37,955 nucleotides of DNA from Cellulomonas_A sp047229345 (GTDB lineage: Bacteria; Actinomycetota; Actinomycetes; Actinomycetales; Cellulomonadaceae): the NCBI RefSeq assembly GCF_047229345.1, contig NZ_JBFTER010000044.1, positions 1 through 37,955 on the forward strand. Reading direction: 5' to 3'. The notes beneath the pieces were generated by a model that did not search any database, was not told the DNA's origin, and saw nothing but the letters and a program-made list of their open reading frames with translations. Positions 7,854 through 19,607 of this stretch are shown here, piece by piece. The translations under genes and the position numbers were made by a program. Position 1 is the first letter of the stretch. Each line of letters begins with the position of its first letter.

Positions 7854-8165
7854 TCACCCGAAGCGGTCGACGAGCGCCTTGACCTGGTGCGGACCCAGGC
7901 CACGGACGCGCCGCGTCTCGGAGATGCCGATCTCCGAGATGATGGCGCGCGCCTTGACCTTGCCGACGCCCGGCAGGGACTCGAGGAGCGCGAGCACCTT
8001 GAGCTTGCCGATCGTCTCGTCCGCCTGGCCCTGGGCGATCACCTCGGAGAGCGTGCCCTGAGAGTACTTGAGTCGGTTCTTGACCTCGGCACGAGCCTGC
8101 CGGGCCGCGGCCGCCTTCTCGAGTGCTGCTGCGCGTTGTTCGGGGGTCAAGGGAGGGAGAGCCAC
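7854..8165 (-). CDS. mihF: Integration host factor, actinobacterial type (mIHF)
   Basis: Nucleoid-associated DNA-binding protein of 103 residues, unrelated in fold to enterobacterial IHF. The N-terminal helix VALPPLTPEQRAAALEKAAAARQARAE is followed by a helix-two-turn-helix core with LPGVGKVKARAIISEIGISETRRVRGLG. Both are characteristic of the mycobacterial and Streptomyces proteins. I chose GTG at 8163-8165 because GAGAAGG lies 8 bases upstream. The GTG three codons earlier overlaps that site and is less likely. A promoter can be read upstream (8206-8235), so this gene probably starts the mihF-gmk-rpoZ-coaBC-metK transcript. Confidence 0.95.
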   Translation of the reverse strand: MALPPLTPEQRAAALEKAAAARQARAEVKNRLKYSQGTLSEVIAQGQADETIGKLKVLALLESLPGVGKVKARAIISEIGISETRRVRGLGPHQVKALVDRFG

Positions 8166-8205
8166 TCGAGTCACCTTCTCGTCCGCGGGATGTGATCGTG
8201 GTCCG

Positions 8206-8235
8206 AACCTAGCGACCGGGGGGCGGGTCCGCCAA
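8206..8235 (-). promoter_or_regulatory. Candidate housekeeping promoter of mihF
   Basis: On the minus strand TTGGCG (8230-8235) and TAGGTT (8206-8211) are separated by 18 bases, a fair SigA-type pair. The start would fall near 8199, giving a leader of about 34 bases that contains the GAGAAGG ribosome site. It lies between the pyrF stop and mihF. Confidence 0.5.
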
Positions 8236-8243
8236 CGCGACGC

Positions 8244-9100
8244 TCAGCGGAGCGCCCCGGTGGCCTCGCGCGCGGCGTTCTGCGCCGCTGCCAGCAACGA
8301 CGCCCGGTCCGGTCCGGCGGCGAGCACCGCCCGGGAGGACGACGCGAGCACCGTGCGTCGGGCGCTCCCGAAGACGCGCGCGAGCTCCGCCGGCCCCGCA
8401 CCCTGCGCCCCGACGCCGGGCGCGAGGAGCGGCCCCCGCACGGCGGCGAGGTCGACCCCGAGGCGCTGCGCGGCGTCGCCGGTCGTCGCGCCGACGACGA
8501 GCCCGACGGACCCCAGCTCGCCGCCCGTCGACGCGAGCTCGGCAGCGTTGAGCGCGCCGGCCTGCGCCGCGACCGCTGCGGCGACCGCGGTCCCGTCCGG
8601 TCCGGTCGCGTGCTGGACCGCCGCACCCTCGGGGTTCGACGTGAGGGCGAGCACGAACAGCCCCCGCCCGGACGCCGCGGCCGCCTCGACCGCGGGCGTG
8701 AGCGACCCGAAGCCGAGGTACGGCGAGACGGTGAGCGCGTCCCCGGCGAGCGGCGACCCGTCCCGCAGGTAGGCGTCGGCGTACCCGGCCATCGTCGAGC
8801 CGATGTCCCCGCGCTTGGCGTCGACGATCACGAGGGTGCCGGTCTGGCGTCCCGCCGCGACGACCTCCTCGAGCACCGCGACGCCGGCCGACCCGTGCCG
8901 CTCGTAGAGGGCCGACTGCGGCTTGAGGGCCGCGACCTTCCCCGCGAGGGCGTCGAGCACGCCCTGGCTGAAGGCGCGCAGCCCCGCGACGTCGTCCGCC
9001 AGCCCCCACGCCCGGAGCAGCCCGGGGTGCGGGTCCAGGCCGACGCACAGCGGTCCGTGCGCGTCCATCGCCGCCGCGAGGCGTGCACCGAACGGCGCGG

Positions 9101-9104
<4 letters not shown>
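8244..9104 (-). CDS. pyrF: Orotidine 5'-phosphate decarboxylase (type 2)
   Basis: Last step of UMP synthesis: decarboxylates OMP. The 286-residue length and the active-site run VDAKRGDIGSTM (catalytic Asp-Lys-Asp) place it in the longer type 2 (mycobacterial) subfamily. CVGLDPHPGLLRAWG near residue 20 binds substrate. Other family blocks are KPQSALYERHG, TVSPYLGFGSL and LLAPGVGAQG. The GTG start at 9102-9104 overlaps the carB stop by four bases, so translation is coupled. It is the last gene of the pyr operon, followed by the mihF promoter. Confidence 0.95.
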
Positions 9105-12489
<3,385 letters not shown>

Positions 12490-12490
<1 letters not shown>

Positions 12491-13704
12491 CAGGCGTCCG
12501 CACCCTTCTGGTTCTGGAGCTGCACGTCGGCGCCCGTGGACGCGTCGCGCATGAGGTCGAGGAAACGGTCAAAGAGGTACGCGGCGTCGTGCGGGCCCGC
12601 GGCGGCCTCGGGGTGGTACTGCACGGAGAACGCCGGCAGGTCGAGCGCGGCGAGGCCCTCGACGACGTCGTCGTTGAGGTCGACGTGCGAGACGACGACG
12701 CGCCCGTAGCGCCCGCCGTCGTGCGGCGCGACGGACTCGCCGTCGAGCGGGGCGTCGACCGCGAAGCCGTGGTTGTGCGCGGTGATCTCGACGCGGCCCG
12801 TCGCCCGGTCCAGGACCGGCTGGTTCACGCCGCGGTGCCCGTAGCCGAGCTTGTACGTGCCGTAGCCGAGCGCGCGCCCGAGGATCTGGTTGCCGTAGCA
12901 GATCCCGAAGAACGGGATCCGGCGGTCGAGCACCTCGCGGAGCAGCTCGACCTCGTGCGTCGCCGCGCCGGGGTCACCGGGTCCGTTCGAGAAGAACACG
13001 CCGTCCGGCCCGGCGGCGAGCACGTCGTCGATCGTCGAGCTCGACGGGAGCACGTGCACCCGCACGCCGCGCTCGGCGAGCCGCTGCGGCGTCATGGCCT
13101 TGATGCCGAGGTCGATCGCGGCGACCGTCGCGACGGGCTCGTCGAGCGGCGCCCCGTCCGGGCCGAGCGCGTCGACGACGTAGGCCTCCTTCGTGGTGAC
13201 CTCGCCCGCGAGGTCGGCGCCCTGCATCGCGGGCGCCGCGAGCACCACGGCGAGCAGCTCGTCGTCGGAGCGGCGGGCGCCGGCGTCGCCCGTGAGCGCG
13301 TCGCCCGAGAAGATTCCGGCGCGCATCACGCCGCGCTCGCGGAGGTGACGCGTCAGCGCGCGGGTGTCGATGCCCGAGATACCGACGACGCCCTGCGCCG
13401 CGAGGTCCTCGTCGAGGGTGCGCACGGAGCGCCAGCTCGACGCCCGGCGCGCGGGGTCGCGGACCACGTAGCCGGCGACCCAGATGCGCCCCGACTCGGG
13501 GTCCTCGTCGTTGGCGCCCGTGTTGCCGATGTGCGGCGCGGTCATCACGACGATCTGGCGGTGGTAGCTCGGGTCGGTGAGCGTCTCCTGGTAGCCGGTC
13601 ATGCCGGTGTTGAAGACGACCTCCCCCACGGTGGTCCCGTGCGCGCCGTAGGCCTCGCCGTGGAACGTGCGCCCGTCCTCGAGGACCAGGACTGCGTCGG
13701 TCAT
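12490..13704 (-). CDS. carA: Carbamoyl-phosphate synthase small subunit (glutaminase)
   Basis: Hydrolyses glutamine and passes ammonia to CarB. The 404-residue product has the N-terminal CarA domain (LVLEDGRTFHGEAYG, FNTGMTGYQETLTDPSY) and a C-terminal class I glutamine amidotransferase domain. That domain has FFSNGPGDP, nucleophile Cys269 in FFGICYGNQILGRALG, and the His/Glu pair in QYHPEAAAGPHD. I chose the ATG at 13702-13704 because MTDAVLVLEDG matches the family N-terminus. The frame stays open upstream only because of high GC. It overlaps the PH-like gene by four bases upstream and carB by one base downstream. Confidence 0.97.
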
Positions 13705-14264
13705 GACTGCTCCTTCTGCGCCTGCGGTGCGGCAGGCGGCGGGTTCTGCGAGATGAGGGTCGTGGCGGCGGCGACCAGGCGGGCCCGGTCGGCCCGTCGT
13801 CGCACGCGCAGGCCGGTGTCGAGGCCGCGCTCGTCGTCGGGTCCGGTGCTCCACGTCAGGACGACGAGCCCGTCGCGGCCGACGAACTTGCCGGCCTGCC
13901 CCGGGGCGGTGCCCACCGCGCGCAGCGAGCCGGCGGGGACGAACACCTCCCGTGCGCCGGTCCGCCGGACGAGCACGCCCGCGTCGCGCACCTGCACGAG
14001 CGCGGGGCTGCGGGTGCCGAGGTCGTGGGCGACGACGCGGTCGAGCCAGTCCCCCGCGCGCGTCGAGGACACGTACGTCGCCTCGATCGGCTCGGTGCGG
14101 GCGCGGCCGAGCGTGCCCGGACCCTCGCCCTCGGGGGGCGCGACGGGCAGTGCGGGGACGACGGCCGCGGTCGTGGTCCGGCGCCTCGCCCAGCCGCGGC
14201 GCATGCCCCAGAGCGCGAGCAGCACGAGCGCCGCGAGGACGAGGACGGTGACGAGCACGCGCAT
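13701..14264 (-). CDS. PH-like-domain membrane-anchored protein of the pyr operon
   Basis: A 187-residue protein with one N-terminal membrane helix (about residues 2-20, VLVTVLVLAALVLLALWGM), a basic stop-transfer (RRGWARRR), a Pro-rich linker, and a soluble domain of about 120 residues. That domain (TYVSSTRAGDWLDRVVAHDLG to DGLVVLTWSTG) resembles the PH-like domain annotated for its counterparts. A small membrane protein also sits between pyrC and carA in mycobacteria (Rv1382), so the position is conserved. Stop/start overlaps on both sides (TGATG with pyrC, ATGA with carA) show coupled translation. The function is unknown; a membrane tether for the pathway enzymes is one guess. Confidence 0.85.
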   Translation of the reverse strand: MRVLVTVLVLAALVLLALWGMRRGWARRRTTTAAVVPALPVAPPEGEGPGTLGRARTEPIEATYVSSTRAGDWLDRVVAHDLGTRSPALVQVRDAGVLVRRTGAREVFVPAGSLRAVGTAPGQAGKFVGRDGLVVLTWSTGPDDERGLDTGLRVRRRADRARLVAAATTLISQNPPPAAPQAQKEQS

Positions 14265-15604
14265 CAGGCGCCCGCCCCGCGCCCGGCCGCCCGGCGGGAG
14301 CCGTCCGCGTCGTCCTGCAGCACCCCGTCGAGCACCGTCGCGCGCCCGCGCAGGAACGTCGCGACGACCCGGCCGGGGAGCTCGCGGCCGCGGAACGGCG
14401 AGTTGCCGCTCGCGGTGGCCTGCTCGGCGGGCTCCACGGTGCGGCGCACCGTGGGGTCGACGAGCACGAGGTTCGCGGGCTCGCCGACGGCGATCGGACG
14501 CCCGTGCCCCTCGACCCGGCCGATCGCGGCAGGGGCGCCGGACAGCACGCGGGCGACGTCGGCCCAGGTCAGGCGGCCGGTGTCGACCATCGTCTCCTGC
14601 ACGACGGCCAGCGCCGTCTCGAGCCCGGTCATCCCGAACGCGGCGGCGGCCCACTCGCAGTCCTTGTCCTCGCGCGTGTGCGGCGCGTGGTCCGTCGCGA
14701 CGATGTCGATCGTCCCGTCGGCCAGGCCCGCGCGGACCGCCTCGACGTCCTCTGCGGTGCGCAGCGGCGGGTTGACCTTGAACACGGGGTCGTAGCCGCG
14801 CGCGAGCTCGTCGGTCAGCACGAGGTGGTGCGGCGTGACCTCGGCCGTCACGTCGATCCCGCGCGACTTGGCCCAGCGGATGATCTCGACCGAGCCCGCG
14901 GTCGAGAGGTGGCACACGTGCAGGCGCGAGCCGACGTGCTCGGCGAGCAGCACGTCGCGCGCGATGATCGCCTCCTCGGCGACCGCCGGCCAGCCCGCGA
15001 GGCCGATCTCGCTCGACACGACGCCCTCGTGCATCTGGGCGCCGTCGGTGAGCCGCGGCTCCTGCGCGTGCTGGGCGATCACGCCGTCGAACGCCTTGAC
15101 GTACTCGAGCGCGCGCCGCATGAGCACCGGGTCGTGCACGCACTTCCCGTCGTCGGAGAACACCCGCACGCGCGCGGCGGAGGACGCCATCGCGCCGAGC
15201 TCGGCGAGGTGCTCCCCCGCGAGCCCGACGCTGACCGCGCCGACCGGGTGCACGTCGACCCAGCCGGCGTCGCGGCCGAGCCGCCACACCTGCTCGACGA
15301 CGCCCGCGGTGTCCTGGGTCGGGGTCGTGTTCGCCATCGCGTGCACCGCGGTGAAGCCGCCGACCGCCGCCGCGCGGGTCCCCGAGCGGATCGTCTCGGC
15401 GTCCTCACGGCCCGGCTCGCGCAGGTGCGTGTGCAGGTCGACGAGCCCGGGCAGGAGCACCAGCCCCTCACCGTCGACGACGGTCGCGCCGTCCGCGTGC
15501 GCGCCGGCGTCGGGACCGATCGCCGCGATCACGCCGTCGGCGAGCAGCACGTCGACCTCCTCGCCGCCGAGCGGCGCGACCGAGCGGAGCAGGTACGTCG
15601 TCAC
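14264..15604 (-). CDS. pyrC: Dihydroorotase (class I)
   Basis: Cyclises carbamoyl-aspartate to dihydroorotate. The 446-residue amidohydrolase has the metal motif GLVDLHTHLREPGREDAE (His58, His60), QHAQEPRLTDG, HVCHLSTAGSVEIIRWAK and the catalytic-Asp segment ATDHAPHTREDKD. Its C-terminal beta-sandwich closes with PFRGRELPGRVVATFLRG. Length over 420 residues and the DLHTHLREPG motif are typical of class I. I chose GTG at 15602-15604 (VTTYLLRSV), which overlaps the pyrB stop by four bases. The longer open frame upstream is antisense-free noise inside pyrB. Confidence 0.96.
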   Translation of the reverse strand: MTTYLLRSVAPLGGEEVDVLLADGVIAAIGPDAGAHADGATVVDGEGLVLLPGLVDLHTHLREPGREDAETIRSGTRAAAVGGFTAVHAMANTTPTQDTAGVVEQVWRLGRDAGWVDVHPVGAVSVGLAGEHLAELGAMASSAARVRVFSDDGKCVHDPVLMRRALEYVKAFDGVIAQHAQEPRLTDGAQMHEGVVSSEIGLAGWPAVAEEAIIARDVLLAEHVGSRLHVCHLSTAGSVEIIRWAKSRGIDVTAEVTPHHLVLTDELARGYDPVFKVNPPLRTAEDVEAVRAGLADGTIDIVATDHAPHTREDKDCEWAAAAFGMTGLETALAVVQETMVDTGRLTWADVARVLSGAPAAIGRVEGHGRPIAVGEPANLVLVDPTVRRTVEPAEQATASGNSPFRGRELPGRVVATFLRGRATVLDGVLQDDADGSRRAAGRGAGA

Positions 15605-16587
15605 TTGCCGTCCACCTTCACGTTCGTCGTCTCCCCCGCGAGCAGCAGGTAGAGGACCGCCATCCGGACCGCGACACCGTTCGAGACCTGCTCGACGATG
15701 ACGGCGCGGTCGGAGTCGGCGGCGTCGGCCGAGATCTCCAGGCCCCGGTTCATCGGCCCCGGGTGCATGACGATCGCGTGCTCGGGCAGGAGCCCGATCC
15801 GGCGGGCGTCGAGGCCGTAGCTGCGGGTGTACTCGAGCGGGCTCGGGAAGAACCCGCCGCCCGACGTCGACATCCGCTCGCGCTGGACGCGCAGCATCAT
15901 GACCGCGTCGGGACCGCCGGCGAGGACCGCGTCGAGGTCGTAGGACACGCGTGCCGGCCACGACCCGACCCCGACCGGGACCAGCGTCGGCGGCGCGACG
16001 AGCGTGACCTCGGCGCCGAGCGTGTGCAGCAGCTGGACGTTCGAGCGCGCGACCCGGCTGTGCAGCACGTCGCCGACGATCGCGACGCGCACGCCCGCGA
16101 GGTCCCGGCCCGTCGCGTCCGCACGGCCGCCGTCGCCCACGAGGTGGCGGCGCATCGTGAACGCGTCGAGCAGCGCCTGCGTCGGGTGCTGGTGCGTCCC
16201 GTCGCCGGCGTTGACCACGGCGCCCTGCGTCCAGCCCGAGCGCGCGAGCGTGTGCGGGGCGCCCGACGCGTGGTGGCGGATCACGACCGCGTCGGCGCCC
16301 ATCGCCTGGAGGGTCAGCGCGGTGTCCTTGAGCGACTCGCCCTTCGAGACGCTCGAGCCCTTCGCCGAGAAGTTGATGACGTCGGCCGAGAGCCGCTTGG
16401 CGGCGGTCTCGAACGAGATGCGGGTCCGCGTCGAGTCCTCGAAGAAGAGGTTGACGACCGTCCGCCCGCGCAGGGTCGGGAGCTTCTTGATCTCGCGCGC
16501 CTGCGTCGCGGCCATCTGCGCGGCCGTGTCGAGCACCAGGACCGCCTCGTCGCGGCTCAGGTCGCCGGCCGAGAGCAGGTGCCTCAT
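15601..16587 (-). CDS. pyrB: Aspartate carbamoyltransferase catalytic chain
   Basis: Joins carbamoyl phosphate to aspartate, the committed step of pyrimidine synthesis. The 328-residue product has the carbamoyl-phosphate motif FFEDSTRTRISFE (STRTR at 52-56), KGSSVSKGESLKDTALTLQ with the Lys that reaches across the trimer, HPTQALLDAFTMRRH, and the C-terminal HPGPMNRGLEI. No pyrI regulatory chain is seen, as usual in actinobacteria. The ATG at 16585-16587 overlaps the pyrR stop (TCAT on the plus strand, ATGA in sense), so it is coupled to pyrR. Confidence 0.97.
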   Translation of the reverse strand: MRHLLSAGDLSRDEAVLVLDTAAQMAATQAREIKKLPTLRGRTVVNLFFEDSTRTRISFETAAKRLSADVINFSAKGSSVSKGESLKDTALTLQAMGADAVVIRHHASGAPHTLARSGWTQGAVVNAGDGTHQHPTQALLDAFTMRRHLVGDGGRADATGRDLAGVRVAIVGDVLHSRVARSNVQLLHTLGAEVTLVAPPTLVPVGVGSWPARVSYDLDAVLAGGPDAVMMLRVQRERMSTSGGGFFPSPLEYTRSYGLDARRIGLLPEHAIVMHPGPMNRGLEISADAADSDRAVIVEQVSNGVAVRMAVLYLLLAGETTNVKVDGK

Positions 16588-17186
16588 CGCGCGCCCTCGA
16601 TGAGGACGGCGTCGCGGCCGTCCGTCTCGTCGAGCAGCACGCGCACGCGCTCCGACGTCGAGGTCGGCAGGTTCTTGCCGACGTAGTCCGCGCGGATCGG
16701 CAGCTCGCGGTGCCCGCGGTCGACGAGCGCGGCGAGCTGGACCGCGGCCGGCCGGCCGAGGTCGCTGATCGCGTCGAGCGCGGCGCGGATCGTGCGGCCC
16801 GAGAACAGCACGTCGTCGACGAGGACGACGACCTTGCCGTCGATGCCCGCCGCGGGCAGGTCCGTCGCGCCGATCGCGCGGGTCGGGTGGTGCGCGAGGT
16901 CGTCGCGGTGCATCGTCACGTCGAGGCTCCCGACGAGCGCCGCCGCGTCGAGCCCGGGCTCGACGTCCGCGAGGCGCGCGGCGAGGCGGTGCGCGAGCGG
17001 CAGGCCGCGGGTCGGGATGCCCAGCAGGACGAGGCGCGAGCCGCCGCGGTTGCGTTCGAGGATCTCGTGCGCGATGCGGGTCAGCGCCCGGGAGATCTCC
17101 GGGGGGCCGAGGACGACCGTCGCGTCGGGGGCGGGGACCGCCCCGGTGGGTGTGCCGTCGGCCGGCACAGCGGTGCCAGAGCTCAT
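16584..17186 (-). CDS. pyrR: Bifunctional PyrR: pyr operon RNA-binding regulator / uracil phosphoribosyltransferase
   Basis: Senses UMP/UTP and binds the pyr leader RNA; many homologues also have uracil phosphoribosyltransferase activity. The 200-residue product has the type I PRTase signature VVLVDDVLFSGRTIRAALDAI near 110-130 and GIPTRGLPLAHRLA. The basic RNA-binding side includes the SLDVTMHRDDL segment and ELPIRADYVGKNLPTS. An N-terminal extension of about 25 residues (SSGTAVPADGTPTGAVP) is low-complexity. The ATG at 17184-17186 has a strong AAGGAGG 7 bases upstream. A PyrR-binding loop lies just before that site, so the operon is probably autoregulated at translation. Confidence 0.96.
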   Translation of the reverse strand: MSSGTAVPADGTPTGAVPAPDATVVLGPPEISRALTRIAHEILERNRGGSRLVLLGIPTRGLPLAHRLAARLADVEPGLDAAALVGSLDVTMHRDDLAHHPTRAIGATDLPAAGIDGKVVVLVDDVLFSGRTIRAALDAISDLGRPAAVQLAALVDRGHRELPIRADYVGKNLPTSTSERVRVLLDETDGRDAVLIEGAR

Positions 17187-17201
17187 CTGGCGACCTCCTT
17201 C

Positions 17202-17219
17202 CCCGCCTCACAGGACGGG
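17202..17219 (-). promoter_or_regulatory. PyrR-binding RNA loop in the pyrR leader
   Basis: The minus-strand leader contains GTCCTGTGAGGC (17205-17216), which matches the core UCCNGNGAGGY of the PyrR-binding loop known from Bacillus. It is capped by a 4-bp CCCG/CGGG stem (17202-17205 with 17216-17219). The stem ends just before the GGAAGGAGG ribosome site, so bound PyrR would block initiation. A similar arrangement was described in Mycobacterium smegmatis. No antiterminator/terminator pair is visible. Confidence 0.75.
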
Positions 17220-17246
17220 CCTTAAAGGAATGTCTGTCAGGCGCCG

Positions 17247-17252
17247 ACCTTA
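17247..17252 (-). promoter_or_regulatory. Possible -10 of the pyr operon promoter
   Basis: TAAGGT on the minus strand fits TANNNT and would start the transcript near 17240. The resulting leader of about 54 bases would contain the whole PyrR loop and ribosome site. No convincing -35 is found, so the call rests on position. Confidence 0.35.
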
Positions 17253-17324
17253 CCGTGGCGCCGCCGGGGCGGCCGGGGTGTCCACGTTTCCACCGTCCGT
17301 GGCGTCGATCACCCGGTTGCCGAC

Positions 17325-17352
17325 TCACACGTCACCCCTGGACGGCCGATCA
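17325..17352 (+). promoter_or_regulatory. Sigma-28 (FliA/WhiG)-like promoter of the GGDEF-EAL gene
   Basis: TCAC (17325-17328), 16 bases, then GCCGATCA (17345-17352), which matches 7 of 8 positions of the GCCGATAA -10. The ATG begins at 17360, 7 bases after the -10, so transcription would start at or beside the start codon. No Shine-Dalgarno is present, which fits a leaderless message. Confidence 0.55.
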
Positions 17353-17359
17353 ACTCGAC

Positions 17360-19594
17360 ATGGATGGAACCGCCTCGACCTGGCCGGCGGCTCTCCAGTT
17401 CTTCCTCGCGGGTGCGCTCGCCGGCTCGTGCGTGCTGCAGTGGGTCTGGTGGCGGGGTGAGCTGCGGCAGGCCGGCGCCAAGTGGACGCTCCTGTGGTCC
17501 GCGGTGCTCGCGCTCGGCTTCGTCGCCAACGGCCTGCTCGCGATGGCGCCCGAGGGCGTCCTGGGAGCCGTCCTGCTGTTCGTGCGGGCCCAGCTGTTCG
17601 TCGCGGTCGTCCTCGTGGCGCTGCCCGCGACGCGCGCCTACACCGCCGGGCCTCCCGTACGCCGCTACGTGCTCGCGGCGGGCGCGTTCGCGGTGGTCCG
17701 GGCGGTGCTGTGGCTCACCACCGACATGGTCATGACGCACACCTACGTCCAGGGCCTGCCGGTGTACGGGCCGCTCGACGCCGCGACGTTCCTCGCACCG
17801 GTCGTCGTCGTCGCGCTCTACGTGGTGCGCGCGGTCGGCAAGCTGCGGATCACGCCCGTGGGGGTCCTGCTGATCGCCTCGGGCGTCGCGTCGGTCGCGC
17901 TGCTCGTCGCCTCGCACGTGGTCCAGGACCGCGCGACCGCCGAGGGCTTCGCGACCATGTGGGCGCTCCCCCTCGGCGTCGGCCTCGAGGTGCTCGGCCT
18001 CGACCGGCTGCGCCGCGCACAGGGCGACGCCGTGCGCCAGAACGACATGCGCGACGCCGTCGCCCGCATCGCCAACGCTGCCTGGTTCATCAAGGACCCC
18101 GAGGCGCTCCTGCTGCGGGCACGCGAGGAGAGCCGCCGCCTGCTCGACGACCCGACGATCGAGGGGTCGCTCCGGCCGCTCTCGCGAGGACGGTTCGTCA
18201 CCGAGCTGTTCTCCGTCGAGCACGACGCGGCGAGCTCGCGCGAGCGCGGCTTCCTCATGGACCTCGCGCAGATCGTCTCGGCCGCCGCGGAGCGGCACGC
18301 GCTCGCGTCACGGCTGAGCCAGGCCGCGTTCACCGACTCCCTGACGCACCTGCCCAACCGGCACGCCCTCGACCAGCACCTCGCCGAGGCGCTCGACCAG
18401 GCCGACGTCGAGCGGACCCGCGTCGCGCTCGTCTACTGCGACCTCGACGGGTTCAAGCGCGCGAACGACCACCACGGGCACGCCTGGGGCGACCAGCTGC
18501 TCGTGCAGGTCGCCGACCACCTGCGCTCCGCGGCGCCCTACGGCACGACGGTCGCCCGCCTCGGCGGCGACGAGTTCGTCGCCGTGATCCCCCGCGCGGG
18601 CACCTACGACGACCTCATGGCGTTCGGACGTGAGCTGCGGGCCGGCTTCGGCGGCACCACGCCCGAGCAGAACCCGCCGCGCCTCACCGTCGGCATCGCC
18701 GTGCGCGAGCCGGGCGACACCGTCGCACCCGACCAGCTCCTGCAGCACGCGGACACGGCGATGCTCGAGGCCAAGCGCACACGCGCCGGGGTCGTCTTCT
18801 TCGGCCGCGAGCTCCGCAGCCGCGTCAACGCCGAGACCCAGCTGCGCCGTGCGCTCGACGAGGGGGTCGCCGACGGGGAGTTCGAGGCGCACTACCAGCC
18901 CATCGTCGACACCGTCACGCTCGAGGTCGTCGGGCTCGAGTCGCTCGCGCGGTGGACCCGCGGCGGCCAGGTGCTCATGCCGTCCGACTGGCTCCCGCTC
19001 GCCGAGGAGTCCGGCCTCATCGTCCCCATCGGCCAGGCGCTGCTCGCGAGCTCGCGGGCCGGCTACGAGAAGTTCCGGCTGCCCGTCGCGGTCAACGTGG
19101 CCGCGCGTCAGCTCGCGGAGCCGGACTTCCTCAAGCACGTCGAGCGCTCGTGGGGCGACGGTGCCTGGACGCACCTGACGATCGAGGTCACGGAGAGCGC
19201 GCTGCTCGACGACAGCGCCGCGGCGGCCGGGACGCTCGCGGAGCTCCGCCGGCGCGGCGTGAAGATCGCGATCGACGACTTCGGCACCGGCTACAGCTCC
19301 CTGTCGCGCCTCGCGACGCTGCCGGTCGACGTGCTCAAGATCGACCAGGCGTTCGTGCGGGAGATCCGCACGCGCCGCGGCAAGGCGGTGCTGCGCGCGA
19401 TCCTCGCCCTCGCCGACGCGCACGGGCTCGACGTCGTGGCCGAGGGGGTCGAGCGGGCGTCGGAGCTCACGGCCCTGGCGGACCTCGGCGTCCCGCGCGT
19501 GCAGGGGAACCTGCTCGGGCGGGCCTCCCCCACGCTCCCCGTGCGTGGACCCCGGCCGCGGCCGCGCGGGCGTCGGCCGGTGCGGGTGCTCTGA
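17360..19594 (+). CDS. Membrane-anchored GGDEF-EAL (c-di-GMP turnover) protein
   Basis: The only plus-strand gene, 744 residues. About seven hydrophobic segments fill residues 8-213, followed by a linker to about 320. The GGDEF domain (about 322-480) has an intact RLGGDEF motif (402-406) and metal-binding Asp361 in CDLDGF, so cyclase activity is possible. The inhibitory RxxD site is absent. The EAL domain (about 490-725) reads ESL at 527-529 but keeps TIEVTES, DDFGTGYSSL (639-648), Lys660 and EGVE (695-698), so phosphodiesterase activity is likely retained. A basic Arg/Pro-rich tail ends the protein. ATG 17360 was chosen for MDGTASTWPAALQFFL and the sigma-28-like promoter just before it. It probably sets local c-di-GMP for motility or pili. 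Confidence 0.93.
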   Translation: MDGTASTWPAALQFFLAGALAGSCVLQWVWWRGELRQAGAKWTLLWSAVLALGFVANGLLAMAPEGVLGAVLLFVRAQLFVAVVLVALPATRAYTAGPPVRRYVLAAGAFAVVRAVLWLTTDMVMTHTYVQGLPVYGPLDAATFLAPVVVVALYVVRAVGKLRITPVGVLLIASGVASVALLVASHVVQDRATAEGFATMWALPLGVGLEVLGLDRLRRAQGDAVRQNDMRDAVARIANAAWFIKDPEALLLRAREESRRLLDDPTIEGSLRPLSRGRFVTELFSVEHDAASSRERGFLMDLAQIVSAAAERHALASRLSQAAFTDSLTHLPNRHALDQHLAEALDQADVERTRVALVYCDLDGFKRANDHHGHAWGDQLLVQVADHLRSAAPYGTTVARLGGDEFVAVIPRAGTYDDLMAFGRELRAGFGGTTPEQNPPRLTVGIAVREPGDTVAPDQLLQHADTAMLEAKRTRAGVVFFGRELRSRVNAETQLRRALDEGVADGEFEAHYQPIVDTVTLEVVGLESLARWTRGGQVLMPSDWLPLAEESGLIVPIGQALLASSRAGYEKFRLPVAVNVAARQLAEPDFLKHVERSWGDGAWTHLTIEVTESALLDDSAAAAGTLAELRRRGVKIAIDDFGTGYSSLSRLATLPVDVLKIDQAFVREIRTRRGKAVLRAILALADAHGLDVVAEGVERASELTALADLGVPRVQGNLLGRASPTLPVRGPRPRPRGRRPVRVL

Positions 19595-19607
19595 GGGGCG
19601 TCGCCGC

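Noticed and set aside
6265..8061. Open frame antisense to coaBC, rpoZ and gmk
   Set aside because: It crosses three conserved genes on the other strand and shows no recognisable domain.
17221..17240. TTTAAGGCCCG in the pyrR leader, similar to TTAAGGCCCGG before pilA, as another sigma-28 site
   Set aside because: No CGAT-type -10 lies 16 bases downstream. The similarity is probably chance or part of the PyrR leader.
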